Shown piece by piece: positions 11,220 through 23,763 of a stretch of DNA of 64,000 nucleotides (positions are counted from its first letter, which is position 1; every line of letters begins with the position of its first letter). The notes under the pieces are model-generated. The model ran no database searches. It saw nothing but the letters and a program-made list of their open reading frames with translations, and was not told the origin of the DNA. This DNA comes from Coprinus comatus (Eukaryota; Basidiomycota; Agaricomycetes; Agaricales; Agaricaceae). A program made the translations under genes and the position numbers. The DNA lies in contig JAWPGT010000006.1 of the NCBI GenBank assembly GCA_034638255.1, positions 124,001 through 188,000 on the forward strand, read 5' to 3'.

Positions 11220-11867
11220 GGGCTAAAAAATAGGCCCTACAAGGGGTGGATGAAGAGAGAAAAACGAAAGAGAAAGCAAAGAGAATAAAATTAAAAAGAA
11301 AGTGATGGGCGGGATGCTGATACAACCAGTGTATCGATGCAGAGAGTAGAGAAAGGTTCTGGGGAAACCTGACCAGGATCCACTGATCATTCAACAGCCA
11401 CATTACCTATATACCTGTTTCGTGTGAGTGGGGAGCATCGCTGGATCAAATCTACCTCACTGGACATCATTCTCTCAGATCATTCTCAAATACTAGTAGA
11501 TATATCAGAAGCGAAGCACTGATGGTATTCATCAGAAATAGCAAGATGTTGATGTTGTTGAAAGTTCATGAGTACAATGACACAGGTGACACTTGGTAAC
11601 ACTCAAGTGCTCACAGCTCCAGTGAGTTCATAACGTATTGATTCATACATACCTTGTAATATTGCATTATGTTCAGTCCAGGGTTCCGAACTCAGTTCGT
11701 CTTCATCAATGGGTTTCTCAATCTTAAAGCGATGATCTCGTACCTATGGGACATCTGTCCCATAATTTCGATGAGTGATGAGAGTATGTAAAACCCAATA
11801 TTGATGGATGATGACAATACAAAAATACTTATGTGAATCCGAGATATAATTTGCCCAATAGATTTGA
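11220..11867. other. intergenic with an isolated exon-like segment
   Basis: Between the multi-TM gene's promoter and the 3' end of PIG-S. Most of it looks non-coding. Minus strand 11653-11743 is flanked by a good acceptor (CCCATAG) and donor (GTATGT) and translates as VRDHRFKIEKPIDEDEL plus a short acidic/aromatic tail. I could not connect it to further exons. Confidence 0.35.
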
Positions 11868-13604
11868 TCAAGACTTCGTTACAACAGAAGCACGTCGCTC
11901 TCGTCTCCAGGCTGAAACCTCCCTGAGAGCGGCAACGAATAAGGGTATAACAGCACTAGCGAATAATGGCGTATAGACAGCATATTTATGTTCCGCTGGG
12001 AAATAAAGGAGCGCCAGCATACCAGGATTGAAGAAGGCTCTTGATGCCAGAGTAGTTGCTTCCGCAGAATTTCGGAATATATCATGTAGTGACGAGGCAT
12101 CGAACGTCTGTAACAACGAAACTTGAACAACCGACATGCGTGGAGTCATACAAATGATCTTACCGTTTCAAGAGCGCCCAGTGCACTTTGGACATCGCCT
12201 TTTACATCTCCTTTAACTGGCATGTTCTCAATTTGATTGACGAGTTTGACTATACTAGTCAACGTTTCTTGTGCTGATCTGCTGTTTTCGAGAGCTCGAA
12301 TACGCATGAGGGAGTCAACTTGCCATTCTGAGAGTGAGAACTTCTCAGAGGCATGCTGTTGAATACCATCGGGTAGAGGGGGGACTCCTAGCAGGGTAAG
12401 CAGTTGGTGTGCAAATTCTTGGAAGATTTGGTCAGCCATCTCTTGGGATAAATGGCTATTCTTGTCCGATTCGCCAACGGTGGGGTTGTGGATAGTGATC
12501 CCTCCCCATTGCGGAAGTAGGAAGGAGATAGAAGAGGAAATTTCATCTATAGGTAAAGTCAACCTTGATATTCATTGTCCATAGATCACGGAAGCGTACC
12601 AAAAAAAGTAAGAATATGCAGAGGTCGATGTGCAGGAGAAGGTACGAAGAGAACAAAATGAAGTACAGGATCATTAGATGCGCTTGATGCTGATGACTCT
12701 TCAGTATATAGCTGAATACTGAGGTAATGAAAGTGCTCACATAAGGACCATTCAGCCGAGTTGACGAACACAGTAAGGTCCTCGGGCGTCAAGCCAAACC
12801 CAGCAATATCATTCAACACTTTCGGCTCGAAAGCCAAACACCCATGATACTGCACCTGTGATTCTATTGTGAAATTATGCAAGTGACTTAATTTCTTGAG
12901 TACGGGATCGATTCTTCCTGTAATAAAATAAGCAAGAGTACGAATAAGAGGGTTATGGTTACTGACGAGCAATAGCTGTTTGAATATCCCAATCGGAAAT
13001 TGAAAATCCTGCAGAGGCATCTTCATTGAGAAGGGTGAACGCAAGCCGGTATCGAGGTGAATATTGTACGACGCGGTTGTCTTGGTTTAATATTGCTGGA
13101 GGAATTTCAATTAGAGGTGCCAAAAATTCAGGCAGGATACTAGTTTCTTGGGGTTAAGTTAGACTTTTTAAAGCAAGAAAAAGTGAGTATCTTACTAGAA
13201 TGATCTGAAAGTGGCAGATAAAGATCTTTTCCTTTGAGAAAAACTTGGGGATCATTGCGTAAGTGGTATGCGTTTTCAGGACATTGATTTTCAGCATGCA
13301 CGCGAACATGGAGACCTCTCCATGCTTCCGAGTTGAGTTCCAGTAAACTCTTCTGAAGAGCTTCCAGAACAAACCCGTCGTCTACGCAGATATCAACAGG
13401 TATTTGCAGGTTCCTTTGAGTTTGAGATAGAATCCTAGCATTTGGTAGAGATAAACGTTGGATGCTGGTCGTGTACCACCATAGGGGAACAGCAAGGATT
13501 ATTATGGTCCAGTAGGATAGTATAATGGCCCGTTTTATGCCATTACTCTGGTAGAAAAGCGTCGAGGGGTCGCGTAAGGACGCTGGCAACGGGTCAGAGG
13601 TCAT
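11868..13604 (-). CDS. GPI17: GPI transamidase subunit PIG-S/Gpi17
   Basis: The start at 13604 gives a short N-tail and then a first membrane segment typical of PIG-S (RAIILSYWTIIILAVPLWWYTT, with the conserved SYW..I.LAVPLWW pattern). After introns the luminal domain continues with PEFLAPLIEIPPAIL, RVVQYSPRYRLAFTLLNEDA, a WDIQTAI motif, LHNFTIESQVQYHGCLAFEP and LPQWGGITIHNP, all hallmarks of the family. The C-terminal exon (11868-12149) has the second membrane segment (YTPLFASAVIPLFVAAL) and a short basic tail. PIG-S is a subunit of the ER-membrane complex that attaches GPI anchors to proteins. At least five exons; some exon edges between 12149 and 13140 are approximate. Confidence 0.88.
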
Positions 13605-16252
13605 TGCTTACGTCATATTATTTGCAGGTTGATGACGGTATTGTTAATACGAACAAATAAGAACTTGAACGTATAAGTATTATGTCATGGACTCCAAGTG
13701 TCTCTAAACCTTTTAACCAGTATATGTTACTAGATACAGGCGTCACACCTTTGGGGTGCCGCTGCCAACCTTGCCTGTGAATTGACCTTATACTCAGTGT
13801 ATAAATATAATCGTTTCTGTTGTAGCAGATACAATGGATGTAGGGGTTCCTATTGGTGCATTCTGGGACTGTTTTAGGAGATAGAGCATCGGCAGAGCTT
13901 GGTTCCAGTAAGATGAAACCTCAGAGCTGAACTCCAGCCTGGTATATATTGAAGCTGAGGTGGAAGGCTCAGACTGGACGGTAACTAGTAGGGGGCTCTA
14001 GGTTCGATATATCGTGGGAAAGTGATGGGGACTCGTTTTGAATTATGAGTTTTTGGATGCCCTCCTGCCCTCCCTAGCACGTGAATCTCATGTGGTAATT
14101 CGTGAGAAATTGATGGGGACTCGTTTTGAATTATGAACGACAGAGATACCTTGCAGGCAAGGTAATTTATTTTGAAAAGAACTATAATTTGGGGTAGTAG
14201 CACTGTTACTCTGCTGTTACTATCGCCTCTGACAGCATCATTACCTCTCAGACAACCCTACTATCGTTATTTCCTGCTTCAGTGACGTATTGGCAGTGTA
14301 GTCTTGCTCTACAATACTGTGTTCTCGAATCGCCTTAATTGTATGATTTAGTACAACTGTACCCTCTCCAGCAAAGCATGAGCAACAATAACTTGAAGAT
14401 ACTCTCGCGAACGCTTTGCCTAGATAATCACCGTTGCTTTTTTCAGCCTTCCTCAAAGTTCTTTGTGCCTTTCTCGAGTCCTAAGCTCCCTATTGTGACA
14501 CTCTGTGCCTTCATATCTAGGGGCTGTTGAACGTTGAACCATATAACTGCTACCATCGTTGGATTTATATTTTAAAGGGGAAAAAAATTCAAGGTAACTT
14601 AAAAATATAATAAAAGGTGAAAAATGCGCTCAGAGTGAGTTTGGGGAAAGCTATTAATAAGTAGCCGACTCGAAGCTCGGATTGGATATTCGGGGCTAAG
14701 AGGATTTGCCTGCCGTAGTAAGGGACTTGAATCACAGGCGGAGAACTTGTTGTTCTCCGACCATGAGTAACATGATTGAAGCGCTGTATCAGGACTCAGG
14801 GTATACATAATACTCACTCAGTGGATATTAATGAACCTGTAAGTGTAAGAGGTAAGAGTACTGGGGTGTTCCCAATGAAATATTGATGGCACCAAAAACT
14901 TTCCCTACTTCCTACTTCGGTTCTGGGGTCTCTGGGAGGCTCTTGTTCTCTACCTGGGGATTTGGATTGGATTGGGTAGTTCTACCTGAGTGCTACAGAT
15001 AGAATCGGTCGGTTAAATTCTATTGGCCACAACGTTGTTCGGCATCTACATCTTTTGTTACGGCCCAAAAAATTCAGCGATGGTTATCGACAAGTATTAC
15101 GCCTTCGGTGATCCTGGGGAACTATGTCACTCAGACAATAAAACAAGGTTACCGTGTTAGCATTCTCATTACGATGCTAGAGTACTGATGATAGGATCAC
15201 TTAAAACCAGTGTATGTTCAGGCTATATTTAGGTTGGTGCTAATGTTATTTTATACTACTGACATTAAGCTTCGTATGTATCACACTTAACTCACGGAGA
15301 AGCAGCGGCACATGTGACGCTACGAAAGTCAGCACTAAGCTAGCACTTGCAAGAATCCTCATGGAAGTGACTGGTGTTGATGTTATTACCTGACCCTGAT
15401 TGTTGAGCCTCAGGACATATCGATCCTGATTAAACCTAGAATCGAAGGCGGCGATCACCGCTGCTGTTGGTAGTTGCTCCAGAGTTGATCCTCTGCTGCT
15501 CCTCTGTAAATTCATTTTATTCCAGTATTTATATCAGGCACACCTGTGTTCAACATGAGCGTATATTGTAATGGGAAAAAGACGGAAATATAAGTCACTG
15601 TATCTACTACACCCACGTACCCTTTAGGGTTGGTGGCACCGGTAAGTTGGTAGTCTGGTGCTTGTTCGCCACCGAATGGGGGTTATGAATTTTTTAGAGT
15701 TCCCAAGTGGGAGCTTTAACTTTCTGCAGGCGAGCTGAGAAGAGTTTGCGGAGCCTATGTATTACTTATTTTTACTTGAATGGATTTTGGAGAATATAAT
15801 GGTTACAAAAGGGAATAAAAAGGGCTATCAATCAATCAATCTTTACGGGATCGTTTTCCCCACTGGTACAGATCCATCAGGCCTCAGGCGCTAACCTTGC
15901 TGGAAATAACACTTGGTTGTAAAATCTCCTTTTGGATTCTTTTAACAAGAATGTTGTTGCACCCTTGTTGCATTGATCCACTCAATAACTTGCTCTACCA
16001 TGACCATATTACACTCTGCCAAGTCTTGAATGCCACGAACGCCTTCCCTACCGGACAGAAGAAGGACAGAATCTATATTTTGGCCCTGAAATTTTATTTC
16101 CACAAAATAGAAGTTCCGCAACTGGGGTTCAACTAAGAGGCCCGTCATGCATCGGACCGGGTATATTAGAACGTAAGTGGGCGAGAACAATATATATAAG
16201 GTGGGTGTTTATGTTCCCTTTTCGCACTTTTGGTACTGGCATACTTACCACC
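13605..16252. other. 2.6-kb region without a supported gene
   Basis: I find no exon chain or recognised domain. A minus-strand 89-codon ORF at 15246-15515 (with LASASLVLTFVASHVPLLL, hydrophobic) and one at 15942-16190 are open but match nothing I know. An imperfect 35-bp direct repeat lies at 14014-14048 and 14102-14136. The last few hundred bases are upstream sequence of the DUF6534 gene. Confidence 0.4.
14014..14136. repeat. two-copy direct repeat, about 35 bp, period 88 bp
   Basis: The 26-bp core beginning TGATGGGGACTCGTTTTGAA occurs exactly at 14023-14048 and 14111-14136; the preceding nine bases differ at two or three positions. Confidence 0.85.
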
Positions 16253-18051
16253 ATGGGCGCGTTCGATACAACAATCGGTAGGTGGCAGATCACATTAATA
16301 TGATACAGGTGATTGATTCGTTGAAAAAGGAGTTCTTTTAATTGGCATCTTCTGTATGTCTCTTGCAACCTACTACATAGTAACTGACCTGATTTCACTA
16401 ACTACACAAAAAAAAAGTCAATACATACCTCTTTGGTGTCGTTTGCTACCAGTTTGCAACATACTATAACAAGTGTATGTCACATAATCACTCCATTTAA
16501 CCTGTACTTACACCATGATGGATAGGCTACAACGACAACTGGTTGATTAAGTATGTTGATACGCACAATGGGAACAATGCCATCTGAATATGATACCGTA
16601 GAGCAGCTGTAGGTTTCCTACTGGTTCTGGATACCTTCCACAGTGCTAGGTAAGACGAAGGAATAAAAATATGCACTTGATGTCACTAACTTCTGCGTAA
16701 CAGTGTTATATACATGGCATGGGTTTACTGGTCTGTGTGCTTGTTTTGGGTCGACGGCTTGTCACTAATCCCTCATATATAGCGTGACCAACTTTGCCAA
16801 TCCAGCCGCACTCGCAGGTACTGTGTCTTCTGCTATTGAGTCCATTTGTATATGTCTTTATTCTGAAGCTCCACAGATGCACTTTGGCCCTACACCTTTA
16901 CACCCATAGGAACGGCCATGGCTGCAATTGTCACTCACGGTTTTATGATTTTCCGGTATGTATTCTAAAAACGCCGGAGTTTTATTTACTTGCTAATGTC
17001 ATCCTAAACTTGAACCGTCTCGACAGTATCTATCATCTAAGTGGCAGGCAGATATGGATCCCCATCGTGTTTATTCCTCCTATCATTACAACTTTCATCT
17101 TAGGTGTGACATGTGGTATCAAGTATGTTGTCGGTCTTTTCACCCCGGAATCGCACTAAAAGTTTTCTTGGTACTGCAGGGCTTGGATAATTGTAGAGTA
17201 TGTGAAGTTTCTTTTTCATGGTCATCCACTTCTACTAAAGACGTATATGGATAGCCTTTCAAAGCTCAACGTACTGACTGTCCTCGTAACTTGCTGGCTT
17301 AGTATGCAGACAGCTGTTGATCTTATTGTTGCCGGTGAATGATCTATTATATGTTCTACGTGTATAGTGGATTGACTAACCCAATTGATTGATACTAGTC
17401 GCCATGGCCTACGTTCTAATGAGGTCAAGGACTGGTTACAAGAGAACTGACAATGTTATTTACCGTCTCATTCGTGGTGCAATTCAAATCGGGGTCTTCT
17501 CTTCCATTTTTGCTCTGGGAGATTTGGTTTCTTTCGGTGAGGTTAACCGATACAAGTCACGTTTCAGAATGCTAACTGCTTCGTTTTTCAGCTGTTGCGC
17601 CTCAGACCAACTTCTATGGCATGTTTGCCATTCCTCTTGGTCGTATCTACACCAACGTACGTCATTTTAAATCAGAATTTCCCGCTCGGAGATGGGTAAT
17701 TAATTGGCTTATAACCAGACTTTAATGGATACTCTCAACATGCGAGATGCACTGAAGGAGATGCTATCTTCAGAATGGATGTCAACTGTACGTTTTTTTT
17801 TTTCACGTGACATCCTCTCTCCATTGTGATCTAATGTTACCTCCCCTTTCAATTTTATTCTCTAGCCCTGTTCTATCACTGGAAAGTCGACGGTCCGATT
17901 TGCCAGGGGAGTAACTACTACGGAACAAATTGAATTGGGTGATACAGACATCATGAGTCGTCAAGGTGGTATTACTATGAAGGTGCCAGCAGACAGGGAG
18001 TCTGATAATTTGGCAATGGATTTTTCACCGACGAAATCTATTAAAGATTAA
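16253..18051 (+). CDS. DUF6534-domain multi-pass membrane protein
   Basis: Starts MGAFDTTIG at 16253 and proceeds through many short exons: GVLLIGIFCMSL, YLFGVVCYQFATYYNK, YNDNWLIK, VGFLLVLDTFHSA, then STDALWPYTFTPIGTAMAA, IYHLSGRQIWIPIVFIPPII, a TM-rich block, and finally PQTNFYGMFAIPLGRIYTN, TLMDTLNMRD and a polar tail ending at 18051. The GRIYTN...MDTLNMR signature is the DUF6534 core (usually GK.Y.NS.L..LN.R), and the first TM plus YQ..TYY and LDT.H motifs are those of the associated agaricomycete membrane family. Function is unknown; it is usually a seven-TM-like protein present in dozens of copies per mushroom genome. At least nine introns are needed, so several internal exon edges are approximate. 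Confidence 0.8.
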
Positions 18052-18461
18052 TACTCAAGCCCCAAGTCCTTCCCACATTCTCTTACCATATAATTTGAAA
18101 CTACGTTCGTTGCATAGAATACTATTGATAAGATTGGTATAATGATAGCTCCGCCGATGATGGCTCAAAATTTCTCTTCAAGTTTGATTGTCCCTGGAGT
18201 TTGGATTCATGTTGAAAGTTGAAACGGTAATACATATTATTTATAAGTATAAATGGCGATCCTTATCGATGATTATACCAAGGTCATACTAAACTTTAAA
18301 CTCCTAGCACATCGTCTTACTCCTTCAAGACGACCGCTATAAATCACGAAGATAGAGCCAGGGTTTTTTTTCTGATGAAGCGTGGATCATGGTGAACCTT
18401 ACTACCGAGTGAATTAAGTACGAAACCCATAATCACAACTATTCTCTTAGTATACAGTAGT
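18052..18461. other. convergent intergenic region
   Basis: A 3'-to-3' spacer between the DUF6534 gene and the F-box gene. AT-rich; no feature beyond likely 3' UTRs. Confidence 0.5.
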
Positions 18462-20052
18462 CTACCCAACGTACTCTATTTTGCTACAGCCAAGCGCTTC
18501 ACGAATTGTCCTCCAGTCCTCCCCTACTTCCCTAGGCAAAACATTACTCCACGACATCTGCTCAAGAAAAGGAAACAAACTCTCCAAAGTATGACATACA
18601 TAATTTCGATCCCCAATCATTGAATACCCCACATTAAATGCGGTTATTTGATTATTGCCATACATAAACGTCGGTCGTTCTGGAGATACACACATTGAAT
18701 TTGAATCGAAAGAAATACGGAGTTTCTCGAGATTGATGCACATTATAGCAATATTGGTTAGACCATCCACGCAAGTTGATGATACAGTCGGTTCGGCGCT
18801 CGTAATTGATAGTTCAGTGATGTAAGGCCAAAATCGACCGATAGCTTGAGTTTCATTTCTACCTAATAAAATATTGTCGTGAAGGTGAATAGCGAAATTC
18901 TTCATGTTATGATAATAGAGGAAGCATTCAATGGTGGTTCGGAATGTAAGATCTTCCGAATAACTCGCAAAGTCAAGATCAAGGGTATGCAGTGTTTCAG
19001 GACAACAAATTGTTGTTAATTCGTATGCGAACGCTTTCCACCAGTCCACTGTTACATCTCGGCGCTCGTAGTCAGTATCTTCAATCACCACTTCTTGAAG
19101 TTTACAACATCTAAACATCGGGAGGATGTCTAAAATTTCTTCAAGCGCGGCGTGTATCTCGAGGCGGGTGAGCATATGGAACAGGTTACCATTTGTTTGG
19201 ATATCACGGACCATCTCGTGGTATCCTGGGTGACGTTTAATCTCTCCGATACATAAGGATTGCAGGTTCGGCATCATGGCGAGATGGGGAAGGACGTGAG
19301 TGCTGATTACAGGTATTTTTAGGGCAGTCAGGTTGTGGCACAATCTAACGATGTTACTGAAGTCTTGCATATATGGACCGATATTCAATGTGTAAGGAGA
19401 GTGGATGTCGAGGCGGCGAAGACTGGTACGGCAAACGAGAATCATGTACTTGACGAACTTCAATTTTGGTTGAATTTCATACCCAAGATGTAGTTCGAGC
19501 GTCTCGAGTTTTCCGCCAGATACAAGTGGCTCGAAAGGTATCAAACTTCCTGTAGCAAATTGATCGTTTTTCCAGTGTAATTTCCGGAGATTTGGGAAGG
19601 CATTTTTGTCGCATAAGAAACTGAAAAAGGTGTAGACATGTGATATAGTCATTTGGGATTCGTTTTCAAATCCTTTGGACAGATCGTTTGTGAAAACGCG
19701 AACCCTTCTGGTATAGCGGTAGAGCACAGCCAAATCGGTTGGTTGTAAAAACCTCACAACATTCTATTTAAGTGGGATGTCAGGCAAATCATTGACAAAG
19801 TTTCAGCTTCGTTGAAATATTTACCATAGCGTGTATCTTGTTTGTGTTCAAGACAGTCTTGTAAGCATCCCTTGACATACACCGTAGTAATGGTTCAACA
19901 CCGTGTACTTGATACCATAGCATATCCAGAGCCGGCTCAGTGAAGAACTTGGAGGTAGAAGCAAGGTTTGCAAGAGAACGATTTGAGTCATCTGCTTGTA
20001 GCTCTTCACAAACTCGGAGGATGATTTTATCAAGACGAAGACAAGGATGCAT
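18462..20052 (-). CDS. F-box protein with LRR-like C-terminus
   Basis: Two exons (19825-20052 and 18462-19763; the phase-0 intron between them is GTAAAT...AAATAG) encode 509 residues. The N-terminus (MHPCLRLDKIILRVCEEL ... RSLANLASTSKFFTEPALD) is the agaricomycete F-box pattern ending in an LDMLW box. The remainder is leucine-patterned and LRR-like (FPNLRKLHWKND, LETLELHLGYE, NLQSLCIGEI, LHTLDLDFASY), as expected for a substrate-binding module of an SCF ubiquitin ligase. Mushroom genomes carry hundreds of such genes and substrates are rarely known. This is the intact partner of an inverted copy at 32825-34551, and its upstream ~160 bp is duplicated too. Confidence 0.8.
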
Positions 20053-20213
20053 CTGTATATCTGTATCCGATTTCTTTGAGGATCGGTGATGGGGTGGAGC
20101 TTGGGCACGGTCATTGAAGGAGGCATTGGGCTTTTAAGCATATTTTGGTGGTCCATACTAAACTACAGAAAGTCCAAGTACGGGACACAGTAAGCCACGG
20201 AGTAGTTGCATGT
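18478..20213 (-). repeat. F-box inverted duplication, arm 1
   Basis: About 1.73 kb that matches 32825-34551 in inverted orientation at high identity. The match begins in the upstream region at the ACATGCAACTACTCC motif and ends at the AAAATAGA just before the stop codon of the gene. It includes promoter, both exons and the intron. Confidence 0.9.
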
Positions 20214-20534
20214 TTTTTTGTGTTTTGTGTATTTTGTGCTAACCTGTCATCTAATTCTCACGAGTCCAAATATGGTAACCCCTGAGTTCCCCTGTGCCAT
20301 CCTGTGTAAGCACTGCAACGACAATGGCGCCTGTCAGGATTAATCCCAATTTTTTCTTGTTCCCGCTCCACCACGCCCATTCCTGCTCTTGAGAAACAAC
20401 AAATCACTTCATATACATTCATTGAGGCTGACTGATGTGTTAACGGTTGAATCCACAATCATTACAAAGAAACTATAGCATTGGAGTCGTCAACATCTGT
20501 CGAAACAAGGAGACTTCCGGACGTCGGGGAATCA
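20053..20534. other. divergent promoter region
   Basis: Lies between the start of the F-box gene and the start of the WW-like gene on the opposite strand. The half nearest the F-box gene belongs to the duplicated block. No gene seen. Confidence 0.5.
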
Positions 20535-23121
20535 ATGGAATTTCGAGTATATGGTATGGAGGTGTTGAAATGGTTAGTGGATACGGTGACGATAATTCTG
20601 CGTAAGGCGGGAAGGTCCAAATGGGTACTTCGAATGGTGCAGAAGATTCATTCCCTGCTATTACGTTTGACTAGAAGGTTTTCTGGCAATCCCCGATTCA
20701 CTCCGACAACAGATACGGAGAAGAGAGGTCAGGAGCAACCGAGTACGGAGATAGAGATATCGATACCCAAGGGTCAAGTTTGTTGTAGTACGCTACCGCA
20801 TACTAGGTTCGAAGATCAATTGACAGTACGTCATACACGGGACGATACATTGGTAACAGAAGATCCATCCTACTCTCATTCAGCTGCTATTGCCACCGTG
20901 GAGGAGGGTAGAGGAAGAAATGACTTTGGAGGACAATCTTTATCTCCGAGACATTCAGTTTCTCAGGACCCAGAGAAGGGGTCAGATGTTGTGTTGGATG
21001 ATATTCCAAACTTGACAGATATCGTGGAAAACTTGTACCCTGTGGGGGTGGATGAGAGCGAAAGGTATACGAGGGATAATAAAATGTACGCTTTCATTCT
21101 TGTGGCACCTTGTCATTTGACTGAAAAGACTAGACCAAAGGGTGTACCAGACCAATTTGTACTACCGCGGCTTTCGATAGACTTTTCTCCGTATGTTTGA
21201 CTGTTTAATTAAAGAACCTGAACGTTGCCTAACAATATTTCAAGACCATCATTACCTCTACAATGGACTAGATATATACACCCTGAAGGTGCCGTCTATT
21301 TCTGGGACTCTGATCGGGTACGTTCTACAAGGCAACGCATTTAGTCATTTTGAACTGATCCTGATGGTTCTAGAGAGTTGTCACCGATGCATATATCCTT
21401 GAACCCGAAGTTTACAACAACGTCGAAGATGTTATCTCTGGGATTGACAATTATATCAAAAATTATGGCATCGCAATTGCTTCTTTGCCTACGGTGCATC
21501 TTTACCTCGAGGAGTTGTTTGACGGCAGTTTTGGTTATTATTTCGTGGATCACCAGAAGAAAATCCTGTTTTGGCTGGATCAGAAGTATGCGTATCCCAT
21601 CGTACAAGAACTCAAGACAAATACAGTATCATTAGATCATCTTCGTAAGTGGAACCAAAACTCTCCGTTTCGTTTTAGTTGAAATTGACCATGTTCAAAC
21701 AGAGCTTGAACTCACATCGCAGTATTGGTGGGTTGATGTAATTCACCATCTCAGTTCTAGGATATTAACTATCCTTAGGTATCATAATGAGTATTTTCCG
21801 CATCTCGCCGTTCTAGATGAGGCGTTAATAACGTTACAAGACATGGTATGGCATGCTGCTGGAGGTATTCCATTACTATTCGGGTTCCTCTCTGGATGAC
21901 TGACGTTATTCTTTTTTAGATCTTTTGACCTCTTCAACGTCGACTGTGCCATATACCTTGGATGATACGTCACGCATGCAAACTTTAGTAGGCGAATTTT
22001 CCGCGCACTACCGTGGTAGGTGCTTCTTATAGCTTATGACATTTGATCTAATATTCCGTAGCACACAGGCGCCTTGAGACAGGTGCCACGACCATCATTT
22101 GTGAGTTCCTCGAAGCCATACTCCTGTCTCGATGTGCACTAACCTTTTACAAGATCGTCTGCTTGGTCTATTCAGTACGTAGGGCTGTTGATATTACCAT
22201 AAAATGTAAACTAATCTTCGTTCCAGCACACCAAAGATTCTTAAATTTTCATGGCCAGAAGGTTGCCCGTCTATCTCGTACTCAAAGTCTGTTTGAAGAA
22301 AATAAACGGACATGGTTCATCAATATCCTTTCCCCACTATTCTTCTATGCCCCAGAAGTCTATCTCAAGAAACTACAAGCGATGTGCATCGATAGTCTTG
22401 TGAATCAACCATCATGGAACAAGCTATTGGAACGTTTGACGGAAGAATGGAAAGAGTATACTCTATACGTATGTTCCTCACTTTAATATGCACAAAAGGA
22501 AGCTGATGATCAATCAGGCAACTGTCCTTTTAACATCGAACGTTTCCTTCCTTGCTATACAATCATTGGATGAACTAGGGTCAAATGGGTATCGTGATCC
22601 AGCACAACGAACGAGTTATTTTTCCGTAGCGGTTAGTATCGGGGTTATCACGCTAGGCCTACTGCTTGTACGACAACATCACACAACTTTGGATGTACGC
22701 ATCTTCACCTTTATTTCGTTTATATCTGAAAACTCACAACATGTCTTCAGCGCCGGTTCCTTTTGCACAGGAGTGTCACATCAATTGGTCTCGAAACACT
22801 TGCAGTCATGTATAGTTTGCCGTATGCCTTGCTGATGTATGGGTATGTGCCTTTCTCGTGGTCTCTCTGACAATTAGACTTATTAAGATACATTTAATTA
22901 GCATGATATCATTTTTCCTTGCATTTTCGATCTTTTGTACACAATCAAAAGACACCATCACTATTGTATTATTAACATTTGCATGGACAGTGGTAGTGGT
23001 TCTTCTGTTGTGGTGTATATCTGCTTCATTTGAGTATACTACCTATGAGAGACCTTGGTTGATTAGAAAGGTTAGGGCGTTGGGGGGTAGATTGCGAAGT
23101 AGAACGAAATCCGGGTCATGA
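20535..23121 (+). CDS. WW-like/HPEG-motif protein with C-terminal membrane segments
   Basis: I place the start at ATG 20535 (MEFRVYGMEVLKWLVDTV). Exon 1 ends at about 21190 (SP|PSLPL); exon 2 carries the WW-like strand LQWTRYIHPEGAVYFWDSDR before a GTACGT donor. Exon 3 has VVTDAYILEPEVYNNVEDVI and GYYFVDHQKKILFWLDQKY, the second hallmark of this agaricomycete-restricted family. Later exons include a long helical block (RTWFINILSPLFFYAPEVYLKK, WNKLLERLTEEW), then VLLTSNVSFLAIQSLDE and several hydrophobic segments (VAVSIGVITLGLLLV, ISFFLAFSIFCTQ, VVVVLLLWCISA) with a basic tail ending at 23121. The architecture suggests a cytosolic recognition domain tethered to a membrane; no biochemical role is established. 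Exon edges between 21680 and 22860 are approximate. Confidence 0.7.
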
Positions 23122-23763
23122 TGGGGTATTATATATGACAATGATAGTATAGATTAGAATTGTGTACTTACCACACCAAGATGTTGTATATATCCAAAAT
23201 TTAACATTCGATGTCCACACCGAACCTTGTACCGGCTTGTACCTACTGGACACTGGCATCCTGCTAACACCAACGCTTGATGTGGAGTGTCACGTGCGAT
23301 AACGGATCATTCGCGTGATCAAACGCCCACAGAATTGGCCAGACACCATCTTGAAAACGCTTTGACTTTCTTCCATTGCCCTTTATCCAACGCTTGGACC
23401 TTTTTTTCGTTTGTGTCCAATACACCATTTAAAAGCTGGGCTCTATATATATGGCCTTTGGCGGCCCACTGGAATCCCCCTCATCTTTTGTCTCCTCGGC
23501 TTCCTCTCAAGTTAATTCTTCTCCACCAAGGACAAAGTCAACCTCAATATTACTTATATCGTAGTGCATATATTTATATATTGCAAAACATACAAGTAGC
23601 AAGGCATTGAAGACCATCACGCATTCATCACATCTTTTTTGTCGCGTTTGAATCCACCAGAAAACGGAAACTCGCTCTTTTGACCGAATCCGAGTCTCGC
23701 GTCAATCCATTCTGATTTAATCGACTCCTATCTATTGATTTCTCTCTGTGACGGAGTCTTCTT
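23122..23763. other. upstream region of the nuclease gene
   Basis: No coding sequence. It contains a TATATATA element (about 23443) and a long pyrimidine-rich leader before the ATG at 23764. The TATA-like element is about 320 bp from the ATG, so it would imply a long 5' UTR. Confidence 0.4.
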
